A DNA stretch of 64,000 nucleotides from Mycolicibacterium iranicum. GTDB taxonomy: Bacteria; Actinomycetota; Actinomycetes; Mycobacteriales; Mycobacteriaceae. The notes under the pieces were generated by a model. It ran no database searches and was not told the origin of the DNA. It was given only the letters and a program-made list of their open reading frames with translations. Shown one piece after another: positions 1-8,569 of this stretch (positions within the stretch are counted from its first letter, which is position 1; each line of letters starts with the position of its first letter). The stretch spans positions 62,001 through 126,000 of the forward strand of contig NZ_LWCS01000013.1 of assembly GCF_001650495.1 (NCBI RefSeq). The letters run 5' to 3'. Position numbers and translations under genes: made by a program.

Positions 1-423
1 TTGCTGAGCCCATTGGAGCCTGGCAGCAGGGTGATCGCCGTGTCCAGCGGAGCTGCCCTGAAGGGCTCGCCGCTCAGCTGTGGGTACGCCGGGGCGAAAG
101 CCACGGTGCGGTTCCTCACCGACTACGCAGCGCACGAAGCTGAACAGCGTCGCTCAGGTATCGAGTTCGTGTCGATCCTGCCGGGCCTGACACCGTCGAC
201 TGCGCTGGGCACGGCTGCGGTGTCGGCCTATGCGGCGCAGCAGGGCGTGACAGTCGAGATGTTCGCGGAATCCCTCGCGCCGATACTCACAGCCGAGCAA
301 GCCGCGACATCCATTCGGGATCTGGCGATGACGCCGGTGCTGAATCAGCGCGCCTATCTGCTGAGCGCGAGCGGATTGGCGGAACTGTCCGGCGCCGACG
401 CGTTGTCTCAGCGCTCGGCATAG
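1..423 (+). CDS. SDR-family oxidoreductase, C-terminal part
   Basis: This is the C-terminal part of a short-chain dehydrogenase/reductase; the Rossmann N-terminus lies before the window, so position 1 is not a real start. The visible sequence opens with a beta-strand and Ser (RVIAVSSGAAL), followed by YAGAK, which fits the SDR catalytic Ser and YxxxK signature. The last ~60 residues are the usual variable substrate-binding region. The family uses NAD(P)H to oxidise or reduce alcohols and ketones; nothing here tells the substrate. It ends 57 bases before the next gene on the same strand. Confidence 0.75.
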   Translation: MLSPLEPGSRVIAVSSGAALKGSPLSCGYAGAKATVRFLTDYAAHEAEQRRSGIEFVSILPGLTPSTALGTAAVSAYAAQQGVTVEMFAESLAPILTAEQAATSIRDLAMTPVLNQRAYLLSASGLAELSGADALSQRSA

Positions 424-480
424 ACCCGTGCTCGAACCCGTTGCCACGACCGACCCACGATGCCGAAAGAGGTTTTACCC

Positions 481-957
481 ATGAACAATTCATCCAATAG
501 GTCACCCGCGTTTGCAGTTTTTCTGCGCGTCTACGGGGTGTTGACGCTGATCATCTTCGGCCTGCTGTTCGTCGGTTTCATGGTGCAATCGCCGCTACTG
601 TCCGAGAACGGCGGCGCACTGAACTGGGCCATCTGGAACGACGTCAGCGCCGGACACGGTCATTCTCACGTTCCGCCCATGTTGCTGCTGATATATGTCG
701 TGTGGGGCGTGTTCTTACTTCGCGCCGCCAACAACCCAGCGGCATATTCGTCGTTTTTGAACTTCACCGCGTGGGCCAACCTCGCGCACGGACTGCTGAT
801 GATCGGTCAGGTCTTTACCGATGTGGACCGCTATTGGAGCAAGTTCTTGACCGACATCCCATTCATCGTCGGCTTGGCCACGGGGATCTTCATATGGCAA
901 CGCCGAACGACGGGCGCCACACCGACGCAGCCGGTGGGAGGTCTTCGGAGTCGGTGA
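481..957 (+). CDS. small four-helix membrane protein, function unknown
   Basis: A 158-residue integral membrane protein with about four hydrophobic segments, near residues 11-35, 65-82, 92-113 and 122-140. A short His-containing stretch (GHGHSHVPP) lies before the second helix. I chose the ATG at 481 rather than the upstream ATG at 460 because AAAGAGG sits 8 bases before 481. It looks like one of the small conserved membrane families of actinobacteria (possibly DUF6632, from memory). No catalytic motif is visible and no function is claimed. Confidence 0.7.
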   Translation: MNNSSNRSPAFAVFLRVYGVLTLIIFGLLFVGFMVQSPLLSENGGALNWAIWNDVSAGHGHSHVPPMLLLIYVVWGVFLLRAANNPAAYSSFLNFTAWANLAHGLLMIGQVFTDVDRYWSKFLTDIPFIVGLATGIFIWQRRTTGATPTQPVGGLRSR

Positions 958-1092
958 CGGCATATCCCTCGACCCACGCACATTCAGCGCATGCCGAAAG
1001 TCAGGTAGTCCACTACGCAATCGATCGCGATCCGAGGTGCTTAACGTCCACAGGGACGGGGCTACGTGCCCACCTATCAGAAAGGCACCTCA

Positions 1093-1785
1093 GTGCTTCC
1101 TCAACGCACCTTCATCAGCTCGAAAATCGTCCTCGCTGCGGCAGTGCTATCGACGGGCATCCTGGGATTGCCCACAGTTCCTGTGGCAGCGGCTGGTCCG
1201 ATGATGCCTCTCTCGCCACCGCCGGCCGATTGCTTACAGTTCGGCTTCCCCGGCGGTGGTGTGACGATCAAGATAAGCAGCGGCAATCAGGTCGTCTTCA
1301 GTCCGCCGCGTGGGCAGAGCTTCCAGGGCGTGCCGTCGGTCGTTGAGCCGGTCGGCCTCGCCGGGACGATGAGCGGCACTGTCACCGGCAGGTCAGTGAA
1401 CCTGACGAATACGACGGACAGGGGGCCGTTTGCCTACAACGGCACAGTGGGTCCGGACGGTATCGCCCGCGGCGACTTGGACGGCGGCAGTTGGCAGACG
1501 CAGTATCGGCTCACCTGCTTGGAACGCCCCGCCCCGCCGCCTGCACCCACACCGGCCCCTGCGCCCGCTCCTGCTCCTGCTCCTGCACCTACCGCAGTTG
1601 TGACCGGCGACGTCGATGTCTATGACATCCCGGGCGGCGTGGGCACTGTCATCGGCATGCTGGACGGTGGTGAGGGCCAGACGGTGCCATTCCTGAGCTG
1701 CAAGGCCGACAACTGGTGCGAGATCGGGTTTGCCGGCGGGCCAGGCGGGCGCGCCTGGGTGTGGGGCGACTTCTTGAGTAGGTGA
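1093..1785 (+). CDS. secreted protein with Pro-Ala linker and SH3-like C-terminus
   Basis: A 230-residue exported protein. A signal peptide covers about residues 1-34 (hydrophobic core ending in VPVAAAG). A beta-rich domain of about 110 residues follows, then a Pro-Ala repeat linker (alternating PAPAPA, residues ~145-170), then a ~60-residue domain (DVDVYDIPGG ... WCEIG ... WVWGDF) that looks like a bacterial SH3-type fold with two Cys. GTG 1093 has GAAAGG 7 bases upstream and is preferred over GTG 1066. It is probably periplasmic or cell-wall associated. The exact function is unknown. Confidence 0.65.
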   Translation: MLPQRTFISSKIVLAAAVLSTGILGLPTVPVAAAGPMMPLSPPPADCLQFGFPGGGVTIKISSGNQVVFSPPRGQSFQGVPSVVEPVGLAGTMSGTVTGRSVNLTNTTDRGPFAYNGTVGPDGIARGDLDGGSWQTQYRLTCLERPAPPPAPTPAPAPAPAPAPAPTAVVTGDVDVYDIPGGVGTVIGMLDGGEGQTVPFLSCKADNWCEIGFAGGPGGRAWVWGDFLSR

Positions 1786-1800
1786 CCGACGTGCCTAGAC

Positions 1801-1829
1801 GCCTTGCTTGCGCACAAGCCAAGCAAGGC
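1801..1829 (+). terminator. hairpin downstream of the secreted-protein gene
   Basis: GCCTTGCTTG (1801-1810) pairs perfectly with CAAGCAAGGC (1820-1829) across a 9-base loop, 16 bases after the upstream stop codon. There is no T-tract, so this may be a factor-assisted or actinobacterial stem-only terminator rather than a classic intrinsic one. Confidence 0.45.
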
Positions 1830-2011
1830 GCTGTGCTTACCCACGGACTTGCAGGCCCGCGCACCTGAGGAGATCTCAGTGTCGACACCGGCCTCAGGGT
1901 TGAGAACTGCACGCAGTGTGACGAACGGAGGACCAAACCCTCTCCACATCAATGACATTCACGAGCGTGAATGGTGTGCCGGCGATAGGGCGCGGTGTAG
2001 ATCTACGGCAG

Positions 2012-3535
2012 TCAGGCCGCTTGATTGTCGGGCGGCGCGGGCCCGCCGGGTTCACCGGGGTCATCGACCCGCGCGGTACTGGTCTCGGCATCATCGACCC
2101 GATCACCGTCGGCGGACTTCGCCGGTTTACGAGGGTTGTTGCTGCCGTTGACTTCTGATTCGTCCGGTGGGCGCAACAGGCGTTCTGGGTGATGGTAATT
2201 GTTGATCCGAGCTTGGCCGGTGTCGAGGTTCGGTGGTGGGATCCATTCGACCTCGTGGCGCTCGTTCATGCGGGTGACCCATCCACCGGCACGATCGACG
2301 CTGCGGTTATCGGGACCGCACGCCAGGCCCATCTCATCGACATTGGTGTTGCCACCGTCAGTCCAGTCGGCGACGGCGTGGTGGACCTGCGAGCCGTAGG
2401 CCCCGACGGTGCAACCGGGCTTGGTGCAGCCGCCGTCGCGGGATATCAGCATTATCCGCTGGGCCGGCGAGGCAATGCGTTTGGCTCGGAACAGCTCCAG
2501 CGCAGACCCGGTCGCCTTGTCGAAGACCGCCAGCGCGTGGTGGGCATGGGCGCCCATACGCACCACATCAGCAATCGGGATGACAGTGCCTCCGCCGCTG
2601 ACGCCGACACCGGCGAGCGACTCCAGATCTTGCAGCGTGGTACGGATGATCACCATCACCGGCAGGCCGTTGAGTTGGCCCGGTTCCCCACTCATCAAAG
2701 CGATCCGACCCACTGCGACGATCGCATCGTGTTGGCGTTGGGCCAGGCTGCGGTGATCGTTGTCGATTTGTGCTTGGGTGGGGGTGCCCGAGGTGCACGG
2801 CTCGGGATCAGCTGGATTACACATTCCCGGGGCGGCGAATCGAGCCAGCAGCGGCTCCCAGACCGCCCGCGCCTCCGGGGTCATGTCGGCGACCAGGCGG
2901 GTCATGCCATCTGCGCCCTGCTTACCCATCGCCAAGCCGCGTCTGCGGTCGCGCTCGGCGTCATCGGGTTCGGGGCCGTCTTGATCCAGCAGGAACAATG
3001 TCAGATCGGCCGCATCTTTCAGTTCCTTGGGACCGTTGCCGACCGCGGTGCGGACCAGATCGACCTCGAACTGTTCGCGGGTGATGGCGTCGACAAAACC
3101 GGGAAGTTTGTTGATTGCTTTGCGGATCACCTCGACATGCTCGGCGGTGATCAGACCCAGGCTCTGAGCGACCGCTGTGGCATGCAGCACCGGAGGAAGT
3201 GGCGGCCCGGTCACCGAGGGCCGCGGCGCCAACAATTCGGCCTCAGTCAGTCGACGGTTGGCCTCCGAGTTGGAGATCCGCCAGCGCACAGCCAGAACCT
3301 CCTTCCAACTTTTGGCGCCCATCGCTTGCGGGGTCGTCTCGGTCTGCAGCCGCGCCAGCAGACGGTGTACTACCGAGGGCAGCTGACACGACAGGGTTTC
3401 GAGTTCGTCGAGAGCGGCCAGGAGCTCGGTGCGGTTGGCCAGGTCGATATCGCAGGAAGAAACGGAGTCGAAGGCAGTGCGCAGCACGGAAATCGCGCCC
3501 GCAACATCACCTTTCGACATACTTCGAACATACAT
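2012..3535 (-). CDS. DUF222 / 13E12-repeat family HNH endonuclease-like protein
   Basis: This belongs to the mycobacterial 13E12/DUF222 family. A long helical DUF222 region (residues ~10-330) is followed by an HNH nuclease core: CTKPGC, then VHHAVAD and a later Asn-containing GGNTN (residues ~370-430), fitting the Cys-Cys-His-His metal/nuclease motif. The C-terminus is acidic, Pro-rich and probably disordered. The frame is open upstream to a TTG at 3643, but the extra 36 residues are low complexity and unlike the family, so I prefer ATG 3535 (ATG 3520 is also possible). Copies are multi-copy repeats in mycobacterial genomes, and REP13E12 copies serve as phage phiRv1 insertion sites. The biological role is not established. 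Confidence 0.8.
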   Translation of the reverse strand: MYVRSMSKGDVAGAISVLRTAFDSVSSCDIDLANRTELLAALDELETLSCQLPSVVHRLLARLQTETTPQAMGAKSWKEVLAVRWRISNSEANRRLTEAELLAPRPSVTGPPLPPVLHATAVAQSLGLITAEHVEVIRKAINKLPGFVDAITREQFEVDLVRTAVGNGPKELKDAADLTLFLLDQDGPEPDDAERDRRRGLAMGKQGADGMTRLVADMTPEARAVWEPLLARFAAPGMCNPADPEPCTSGTPTQAQIDNDHRSLAQRQHDAIVAVGRIALMSGEPGQLNGLPVMVIIRTTLQDLESLAGVGVSGGGTVIPIADVVRMGAHAHHALAVFDKATGSALELFRAKRIASPAQRIMLISRDGGCTKPGCTVGAYGSQVHHAVADWTDGGNTNVDEMGLACGPDNRSVDRAGGWVTRMNERHEVEWIPPPNLDTGQARINNYHHPERLLRPPDESEVNGSNNPRKPAKSADGDRVDDAETSTARVDDPGEPGGPAPPDNQAA

Positions 3536-3652
3536 TCGACCACCGACAGATTTCGCGCTCTCACCTCGGTCCGGGCCCCGTGCGATGACGCTGTGCGCAC
3601 GAGCCCGCGACACTTGACGCCTCGGGCCGCGTGATCGGGACAAAGACCGCCA

Positions 3653-3919
3653 ATGGTTTACTACCGCCCGACCGTGGGCGTATTTGCAGTTCTGACAATT
3701 GGACTTGCTGCAGTGTTCACATTGGCTCCTGTGGCAAGCGCCGAGCCAAGCTCATGTGACTCCCAATTACTCGGCGGCGTGTGTGCCGGTGGACACTGAC
3801 GTGGACTGCGCAGGCGGCAGCGGTAATGGCCCGTCGTACGTGCAAGGTCCCGTTCTAGTGATCGCCGACGACGTCTACGGCCTCGACAACAACAACGACG
3901 AGGGTGCTGCGAGTCCTAA
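3653..3919 (+). pseudogene. secreted excalibur-domain protein, two compensating frameshifts
   Basis: The frame from ATG 3653 encodes a clear signal peptide (GLAAVFTLAPVASAEP) and stops at 3799. From about 3750 the neighbouring frame carries an excalibur-like domain (CVPVDTDVDCAGGSGNGP ... VYGLDNNND). Near 3900 the first frame resumes with GCCES and a stop at 3919, which restores the usual ...DGxxCE ending. The total of 267 bases is exactly 89 codons, the usual size for these small secreted calcium-binding-motif proteins. I therefore read one gene with two frameshifts, of +1 and +2 bases. The alternative is a real 48-residue secreted peptide at 3653-3799. Confidence 0.55.
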
Positions 3920-4442
3920 CGGACCCAAGACGTCAGCAGGTCCACTACTCGCAGACAATGCACTGCACAATCGAATTCGCCCGTTCCGGACCAAGAGCGG
4001 GACCCAATCCGGCAGCCAATACGGCACCATCGAGGCCCCCGAGGCCAGCAGCACCTCCTTGGCGCGTGGTGCCGACCCCGCGCATGCGAAAGATGGGCGA
4101 CGACGTCGGCGTAGGCGCGGACCATGCCGAGCACCGCGTGCCCATTCTGTCCACCTTGTGCCGCAGCGCGGCCCATCCCGGAGGCCGTACAGCGCGCGCT
4201 CAGTCAGTGCCACCAGCGACGCCGGATCCGGCATCACGGTGCGCCCCGAGCGGTACCGGTGGCGACCCTGCGGAGTAGATGCAGGCCGTTACGTTCAGGG
4301 TGGCCGTCAATGGCCACCGACACGAGCGGCCAGGTTGAACGGCCCTGGGGAATGGACAGGGCCCGGGTCCGGGGGACTTTCTGACAGGTGATCGTGGTCG
4401 CGACCGCTGCTCGAGGCGACGGGTTGACGTCCGCAGCAACCG
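3920..4442. other. intergenic stretch, no supported gene
   Basis: Several overlapping open frames exist on both strands, but all are Arg/Pro/Gly-rich, lack ribosome sites and resemble no family I know. I see no RNA gene and no clear repeat. It may hold decayed coding sequence. Confidence 0.4.
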
Positions 4443-4853
4443 TCAGATGCGGTCGACCTTCTCGACGAACACCGGGACGGTCGCGCTGCCGCCGCCCTCG
4501 ATGCTGGCGATGAGCGCGACACGACCCGTCGCCTGGGCGGTCAACCCGAAGTCGCTGATCCAGAAATGGTTCTCCCCCTGCAGATTTGACCCCGGGATCT
4601 CCTGGTCGCCGAGCACGATGACCTCGCCGTTGGAGGAGACGACCTCGAGCGTCATTCGGTAGGGCCGGCCCTCGTCGTCCGGCCCGGCCTGCATCAACGT
4701 CACCAGGCTCAGCGGCATGGCCAGCTGATCGCCGTTCTCATTCGTCAGCCCTACCGCCGGGGCCCGCACGAGATCGAGGACGCCGCCGGTCACATTGAGT
4801 TTGCCGTCGACGATTTCCGCGTGCTCGGCCAGAAAGGCGCCGGTGATCTGCAT
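4443..4853 (-). CDS. conserved hypothetical protein (DUF6941-like)
   Basis: A 136-residue soluble protein with no signal peptide or membrane segment. The N-terminus (LAEHAEIVDGKLNVTGG) and the alternating beta pattern, with a conserved-looking GENHFWISDF stretch near residue 95, resemble the DUF6941 family from memory. That family is predicted to be all-beta and has no known function. It is well separated from its neighbours and likely monocistronic. The CDS call is firm; the family name is tentative. Confidence 0.7.
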   Translation of the reverse strand: MQITGAFLAEHAEIVDGKLNVTGGVLDLVRAPAVGLTNENGDQLAMPLSLVTLMQAGPDDEGRPYRMTLEVVSSNGEVIVLGDQEIPGSNLQGENHFWISDFGLTAQATGRVALIASIEGGGSATVPVFVEKVDRI

Positions 4854-5000
4854 GCCCCCGAGGGTAGACGCGCGTTCGCTGTACCCCGTACGGACGGCCC
4901 GCCCCGATAGGTGGCTACAGCCAGATCACTTCGGACGGCGCGCCCGTGTGGCTCGCCGCCGGTCTTTACTCTCGGCCCGACGTGCGGTGCAGTACAGAGG

Positions 5001-5396
5001 TCAGTCCGGGGAGCCGGCATCAGTTAGCAACACGGCTGCCTCGTTGTAGGGAAATGCTCGGAAGAGCAGTCGGGAACTCGGTACGACGAGGGCCGCGGCC
5101 TCGGCCTTGCTGACCACCCGCGGGTTCGCGAGCGCGATACTCCGTCCACGCTTGCGCAGCACAGTCGATCCACCGGCCAGCACGTTCTTCAACCAGTCCG
5201 TCTGTGGCCCGTAGCCGATGAGGACGGCGTAGCCATCATGGGTCTTGAAGATCAGCAGGGGCGTTCGATATCGCCTACCCGACTTCCGCCCGACGTGCTC
5301 CAGCGTCCCGAGGTTCGGAAGCCACGGCGTGATCGTGCGAGCCGCCGGATTGGTGACTCGCTTGTTGAACTCCGCGATCTGGCGAGGCACACGCAT
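5001..5396 (-). CDS. Ddn-like deazaflavin-dependent oxidoreductase
   Basis: A 131-residue protein of the F420H2-dependent nitroreductase/oxidoreductase family (split-barrel fold), expanded in mycobacteria and including Ddn, the activator of pretomanid. The signature LEHVGRKSGRRYRTPLLIF spans residues ~33-51, and the IGYGPQTDWLKNVLAGG stretch near residue 61 matches the F420-binding and family-typical WxxN region. It is slightly shorter than Ddn and lacks a membrane-anchoring N-terminus. The substrate cannot be told; quinones or other small electrophiles are typical. Confidence 0.85.
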   Translation of the reverse strand: MRVPRQIAEFNKRVTNPAARTITPWLPNLGTLEHVGRKSGRRYRTPLLIFKTHDGYAVLIGYGPQTDWLKNVLAGGSTVLRKRGRSIALANPRVVSKAEAAALVVPSSRLLFRAFPYNEAAVLLTDAGSPD

Positions 5397-5741
5397 TCTC
5401 GGAGTTTACGGATCTCCCACCGCACGGGGTGGGGACTTTTGTCCGGCCACACGAGCAGGGACTTCTATTTGGCGATTGGCACCCGCGTCACCGCGCCCAC
5501 AGCCAACTCCCACGAAAGGCCGTGCCTGGGCGCTGTCACCGCACGCGATCCGCCGGGCTCGGCAGGGTGTGTTGCCGAAATCGAGTCCCCTTCTCGAAAG
5601 TTGGGTCAGAGTAGAGCTGGGGTCGGACAGATCCGTTCAGGACGTGTCGGTTACTCGGAATGCGCCAGCGAGCTACCGGTGAGCGGCTCACCTGTGAAAG
5701 CCGAAAGGAAGTGCCATGTCTCGTCGCAGCATCGCTAGGCT
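5397..5741. other. intergenic stretch before the integrase remnant
   Basis: No frame here is convincing on either strand; the longer ones are out-of-frame shadows. The downstream end leads directly into the integrase remnant, so part of this may be decayed integrase DNA. Confidence 0.4.
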
Positions 5742-5870
5742 GCCAAGGCCACAGCATCTTTGTGCTCGCGCTGACCACCTACGCGGACTACATCAACGAG
5801 GACGAACAGGCCACCCCAAAGGTCGGTCGCGGTGTTGTCCAAACCGGAAATGTAGTGCCACTAGAAAGAA
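5742..5870 (+). pseudogene. tyrosine integrase remnant (C-terminal end only)
   Basis: This reads GHSIFVLALTTYADYINEDE and ends in NVVPLERR. The intact integrase at 8552-9940 ends GHSTFTLTLDTYGDYIPEQD ... NVVPLRRR, with the same spacing from the catalytic His to the nucleophile Tyr (here TTY). Nothing upstream of the His box is recognisable; the bases just before it look like a scrambled WLGH motif. This is the tail of an older integrase of the same type, left about 0.8 kb outside the present left attachment site. Confidence 0.7.
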
Positions 5871-5876
5871 GGCACA

Positions 5877-6409
5877 CTAGGGCAATATGGTTCGCGCGTG
5901 TTTAATCGCCGTGAGCGCGGCGTCAAAGTCTCCGTGGTGCGCAGTAGCATCAACAGCGCTAGTGGGCCTCTTGCGCAAGCCATCCCAGATCGCGATCAAC
6001 TTGTCCTCAAGCGTTTGTGTCTTAAGAGCAGCGTCGTCAAAACCGTAAAGTTCCAGCTTTGTAGCTGCAAGGTGAATTTGTCGCCGAGGGCCTTCATCGG
6101 CCCTGCATCCATCTCCGTTACACGCTCGGCACGTACGGACACATCTGCTGAAGCCACCCGCTCTATGGCGCGTGTCAGCTCCTGTATCGCCGTCGCCGCC
6201 TCCGTTAGTACCGCTACGTTTTCCGCTCTTCGGTTCTCTTTCCGGGTCGTACCAGTGGTTCTCCACACGCCGGCAAAGGCAATCAGGGCGCCGACAACAG
6301 CGATTAGAGCAGCGATAACCGTGGCCCACGGGGCGGAAAGCCCTCCGGTGTCAGTCGCAGCTGCGCATTCCTCGGCCGCTAATAGCGTCGTTCCCCAGAT
6401 TTGAGTCAT
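5877..6409 (-). pseudogene. membrane-anchored hypothetical protein with a one-base frameshift
   Basis: From ATG 6409 the frame encodes a short N-terminus, one transmembrane helix (ATVIAALIAVVGALIAFAGVW, about residues 23-43) and a long helical region rich in Ala/Glu/Arg. The sensible reading changes frame at an A-run on the minus strand (plus-strand TTT at 6077-6079): adding one A gives a DKIHLAATKLELYGF continuation running to a stop at 5877. Unshifted, it ends in unrelated residues at 5996. Either this is a genuine one-base deletion or a homopolymer sequencing error. Function unknown. Confidence 0.6.
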
Positions 6410-6693
6410 CACTAAGGGTTGGGGTGAGCATGGGCAATTCGCAAGGGGTGAAGCACTGAACCCCAGTGCCACGCCTTTGGCGTCATCGGCGTATGACCGC
6501 CACTGCCCCTGCTCGTCGCCGAGTTCAGAACCAAACCGAGAAGAGACGACGAATATCCGACAGGTTGAGCGCCTGGCAGAAGGCCACCTGCACGTTCGCG
6601 TCCGATTGCGGACGCGGTGTGGACAGAACGGCACGGTCAACGAATTTGCCTACCACATTCGACACGGAAATGCCGCCTGAGCTGCAGAAACAC

Positions 6694-6738
6694 CCGTGCC
6701 CCCAGTCGGACTCGAACCGACACTGTGCGGATTTTAAG
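6694..6738. repeat. left attachment-site copy (45-bp direct repeat, partial tRNA)
   Basis: These 45 bases are identical to 19564-19608. They correspond to the 3' half of the tRNA gene there, from the anticodon loop to 3 bases past the end, on the minus strand. Identity stops sharply on both sides. This is the expected footprint of tyrosine-recombinase integration into a tRNA 3' end. Confidence 0.9.
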
Positions 6739-7008
6739 AACTCCGGTCCGGGTTACCGCGACCTCTGGAAACGCCTCGCCGAAGCGCGCATATCGCCTGC
6801 TTAACGGCCTTTTTGAGCGTTGCCGGTACGCCTTCGGTACGGGCTCCACTCGCCCTAGATTCGCCCCCGGTCGCCGCGTTCCCGCCGCGACGAGATTTGC
6901 TCGCGGGTGTTAGCTACGAGGTCGACGTGGCGTGGCGCGCGACGTCGTGTCAGACCTCAATGCGAAGATTGCACCGGGTATGGAGGAAGCAATCAGGAGG
7001 GTGTCGAA

Positions 7009-7530
7009 GTGTTCGGCGAGACTCCGGACGGTGAACCGGTTCAATTCTGGCCGATCCGGCCAACTGCAGCGCGGTCAATGCGCCCCGGCGACGAGATGCT
7101 TGTGCCCGACGAGGATGGACCTTGGCCGCAGGCGGCAATGCACGGCCGAATCCTTGACATCCGCGACGACGAAGCATCCGGCTACATAGTCATCAATGGA
7201 GAATTGATCCGCGGCGCCAGTGGTCTCTTCGAGAAGCCCGCGCTTCCCGGGGAGGTCTTGCAGAGGCTCCTACAACCCGGCGGTCCCGTACCCGGTACCG
7301 AATCGATTCTGGTTCGCGCAAACGACCTTTGGAAGTGGGTCGGCGTGCAGATGAACGATCCGAATGGGTCACCCGAGCAGTACCTCATCAGAACCTTCCG
7401 CCGCGTTCACGACGACGAGATAAACGGTGAGGCTGTCGAGCTGAAGTTGCAGAGCGTGTGGAATCGACAGAAGGTCAACACAATTACGCTGATGGCCAGC
7501 GCGACCGTAAGCTTCCATGGGCACCGTTAG
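7009..7530 (+). CDS. hypothetical protein paired with HEPN-like gene
   Basis: A 173-residue soluble acidic protein. The frame opens at 6907, but GTG 7009 has CAGGAGG 8 bases upstream and removes an Arg-rich, unlikely N-terminus. It contains a compact central region (GYIVINGELIRG) and ends in a beta-like NTITLMASATVSF stretch. I do not recognise a family. Its last 14 bases overlap the start of the HEPN-like gene, so the two are probably translationally coupled and may work together. Confidence 0.65.
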   Translation: MFGETPDGEPVQFWPIRPTAARSMRPGDEMLVPDEDGPWPQAAMHGRILDIRDDEASGYIVINGELIRGASGLFEKPALPGEVLQRLLQPGGPVPGTESILVRANDLWKWVGVQMNDPNGSPEQYLIRTFRRVHDDEINGEAVELKLQSVWNRQKVNTITLMASATVSFHGHR

Positions 7531-8569
7531 GACGGGACCAGCTAGTGACCCGCGCGAGCGTCCTCTAGAGGGCCACTTTGCCTGCAGCCATGGACTGTTG
7601 ACGTCGATCGAATGCCTCGGACACATGTACGAATCCAAGACACAAACCCATAAGCTGTCGATTTCACTTCCCACACTGCGCGACAACTGGCAAGAAGGCT
7701 TGCTGGATCCACCAACTTGGAGCTATCGCGAGTTCCGTGATCCGAAACAGAATGCGGAACTCACGGATGAGCGTTTCGATTGGGGTGTCACTGTCGGCTT
7801 TCACAACGAGCCGGATGGCACCCAATCGCCAGACTTCGCGCGAATCCGTCGCTGGCGTTTCGAGACGACGATTAACACAACGAACTATGCGTCCGACTTC
7901 TTCGCCAAACGCGCTGTCGCCGTGCGGGAACTGGAGGCATGGTGGGAGTTGGTAAGTTCGTGGATATCAGTCTTCACTAGACAAGACTTCGTTGAAATTG
8001 GGAAGACACATAACGGAATTCGCGTTGGTCCAATCATTACTTGGAGTGGGGGCACCGACGGCTACCGAGTCAACGGGTCGATCGACAAGAGCATCCCCGT
8101 TGTCAGCGATCAAGTGGAGATACTCGATCATCGGACACTCACGGCGTGTATGGCGCACGCGGCGAATGGTTCCCAACCACCGGACGCGTGGCTCTTCATC
8201 CGCGACGCACGGTCTTTGGTAAGCGCGCGCCAGTACCGGAGAGCCGTAATCGACGCAGGGACCGCGGCCGAGCTCGCAATAATCGCCCTGGTAGACCCCA
8301 CCCTTGCGAGCATGAACTTTCTCGAACGAGAAAAGCTGTACGAAAAGAACCGCGGCTTGTGGGAACTCTCCAACCTTATGGTCACCCAAAGCGCAGGAAC
8401 ACGACCCGCCCGCCTCCAGCAGGACCTCGCAGAACCGCGGAACCGGGCCGCTCATGAGGGCGCAGTCTTGAACGAAGCGAAGGCGAACGCCGCAATCGCA
8501 GTCGCCGTCGCACTGGTAGAACAGCTTCACCCACTAGAGGACCTCATCGCCTCAGCCCCGTCGACGTAG
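7517..8569 (+). CDS. HEPN-like domain protein, possible RNase/defence effector
   Basis: A 350-residue protein. The N-terminal ~200 residues form a mixed domain of unknown type (several Trp, e.g. AWWELVSSW near residue 141). The C-terminal ~120 residues are helical, with RRAVIDAGTAAELAI followed by EPRNRAAHEG. The R-x4-H arrangement in RNRAAH matches the catalytic motif of HEPN domains, which often act as RNases in abortive-infection and toxin systems. It overlaps the upstream gene by 14 bases and meets the integrase gene tail-to-tail with an 18-base overlap. A later start at ATG 7625 is possible. The activity is inferred only. Confidence 0.65.
   Translation: MGTVRTGPASDPRERPLEGHFACSHGLLTSIECLGHMYESKTQTHKLSISLPTLRDNWQEGLLDPPTWSYREFRDPKQNAELTDERFDWGVTVGFHNEPDGTQSPDFARIRRWRFETTINTTNYASDFFAKRAVAVRELEAWWELVSSWISVFTRQDFVEIGKTHNGIRVGPIITWSGGTDGYRVNGSIDKSIPVVSDQVEILDHRTLTACMAHAANGSQPPDAWLFIRDARSLVSARQYRRAVIDAGTAAELAIIALVDPTLASMNFLEREKLYEKNRGLWELSNLMVTQSAGTRPARLQQDLAEPRNRAAHEGAVLNEAKANAAIAVAVALVEQLHPLEDLIASAPST

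Noticed and set aside
1546..1596. Short tandem DNA repeat (GCTCCT/GCCCCT units)
   Set aside because: It is the coding sequence of a Pro-Ala linker, not a CRISPR or regulatory repeat. I saw no CRISPR array anywhere in the window.
2189..3634. Long plus-strand open frame (481 codons)
   Set aside because: It lies opposite the DUF222-HNH gene, whose protein matches a known family; the plus-strand product has no recognisable domain.
3699..4391. 230-codon plus-strand frame
   Set aside because: Only its first ~60 codons make sense, as the shifted middle part of the excalibur pseudogene; the remainder is low-complexity.
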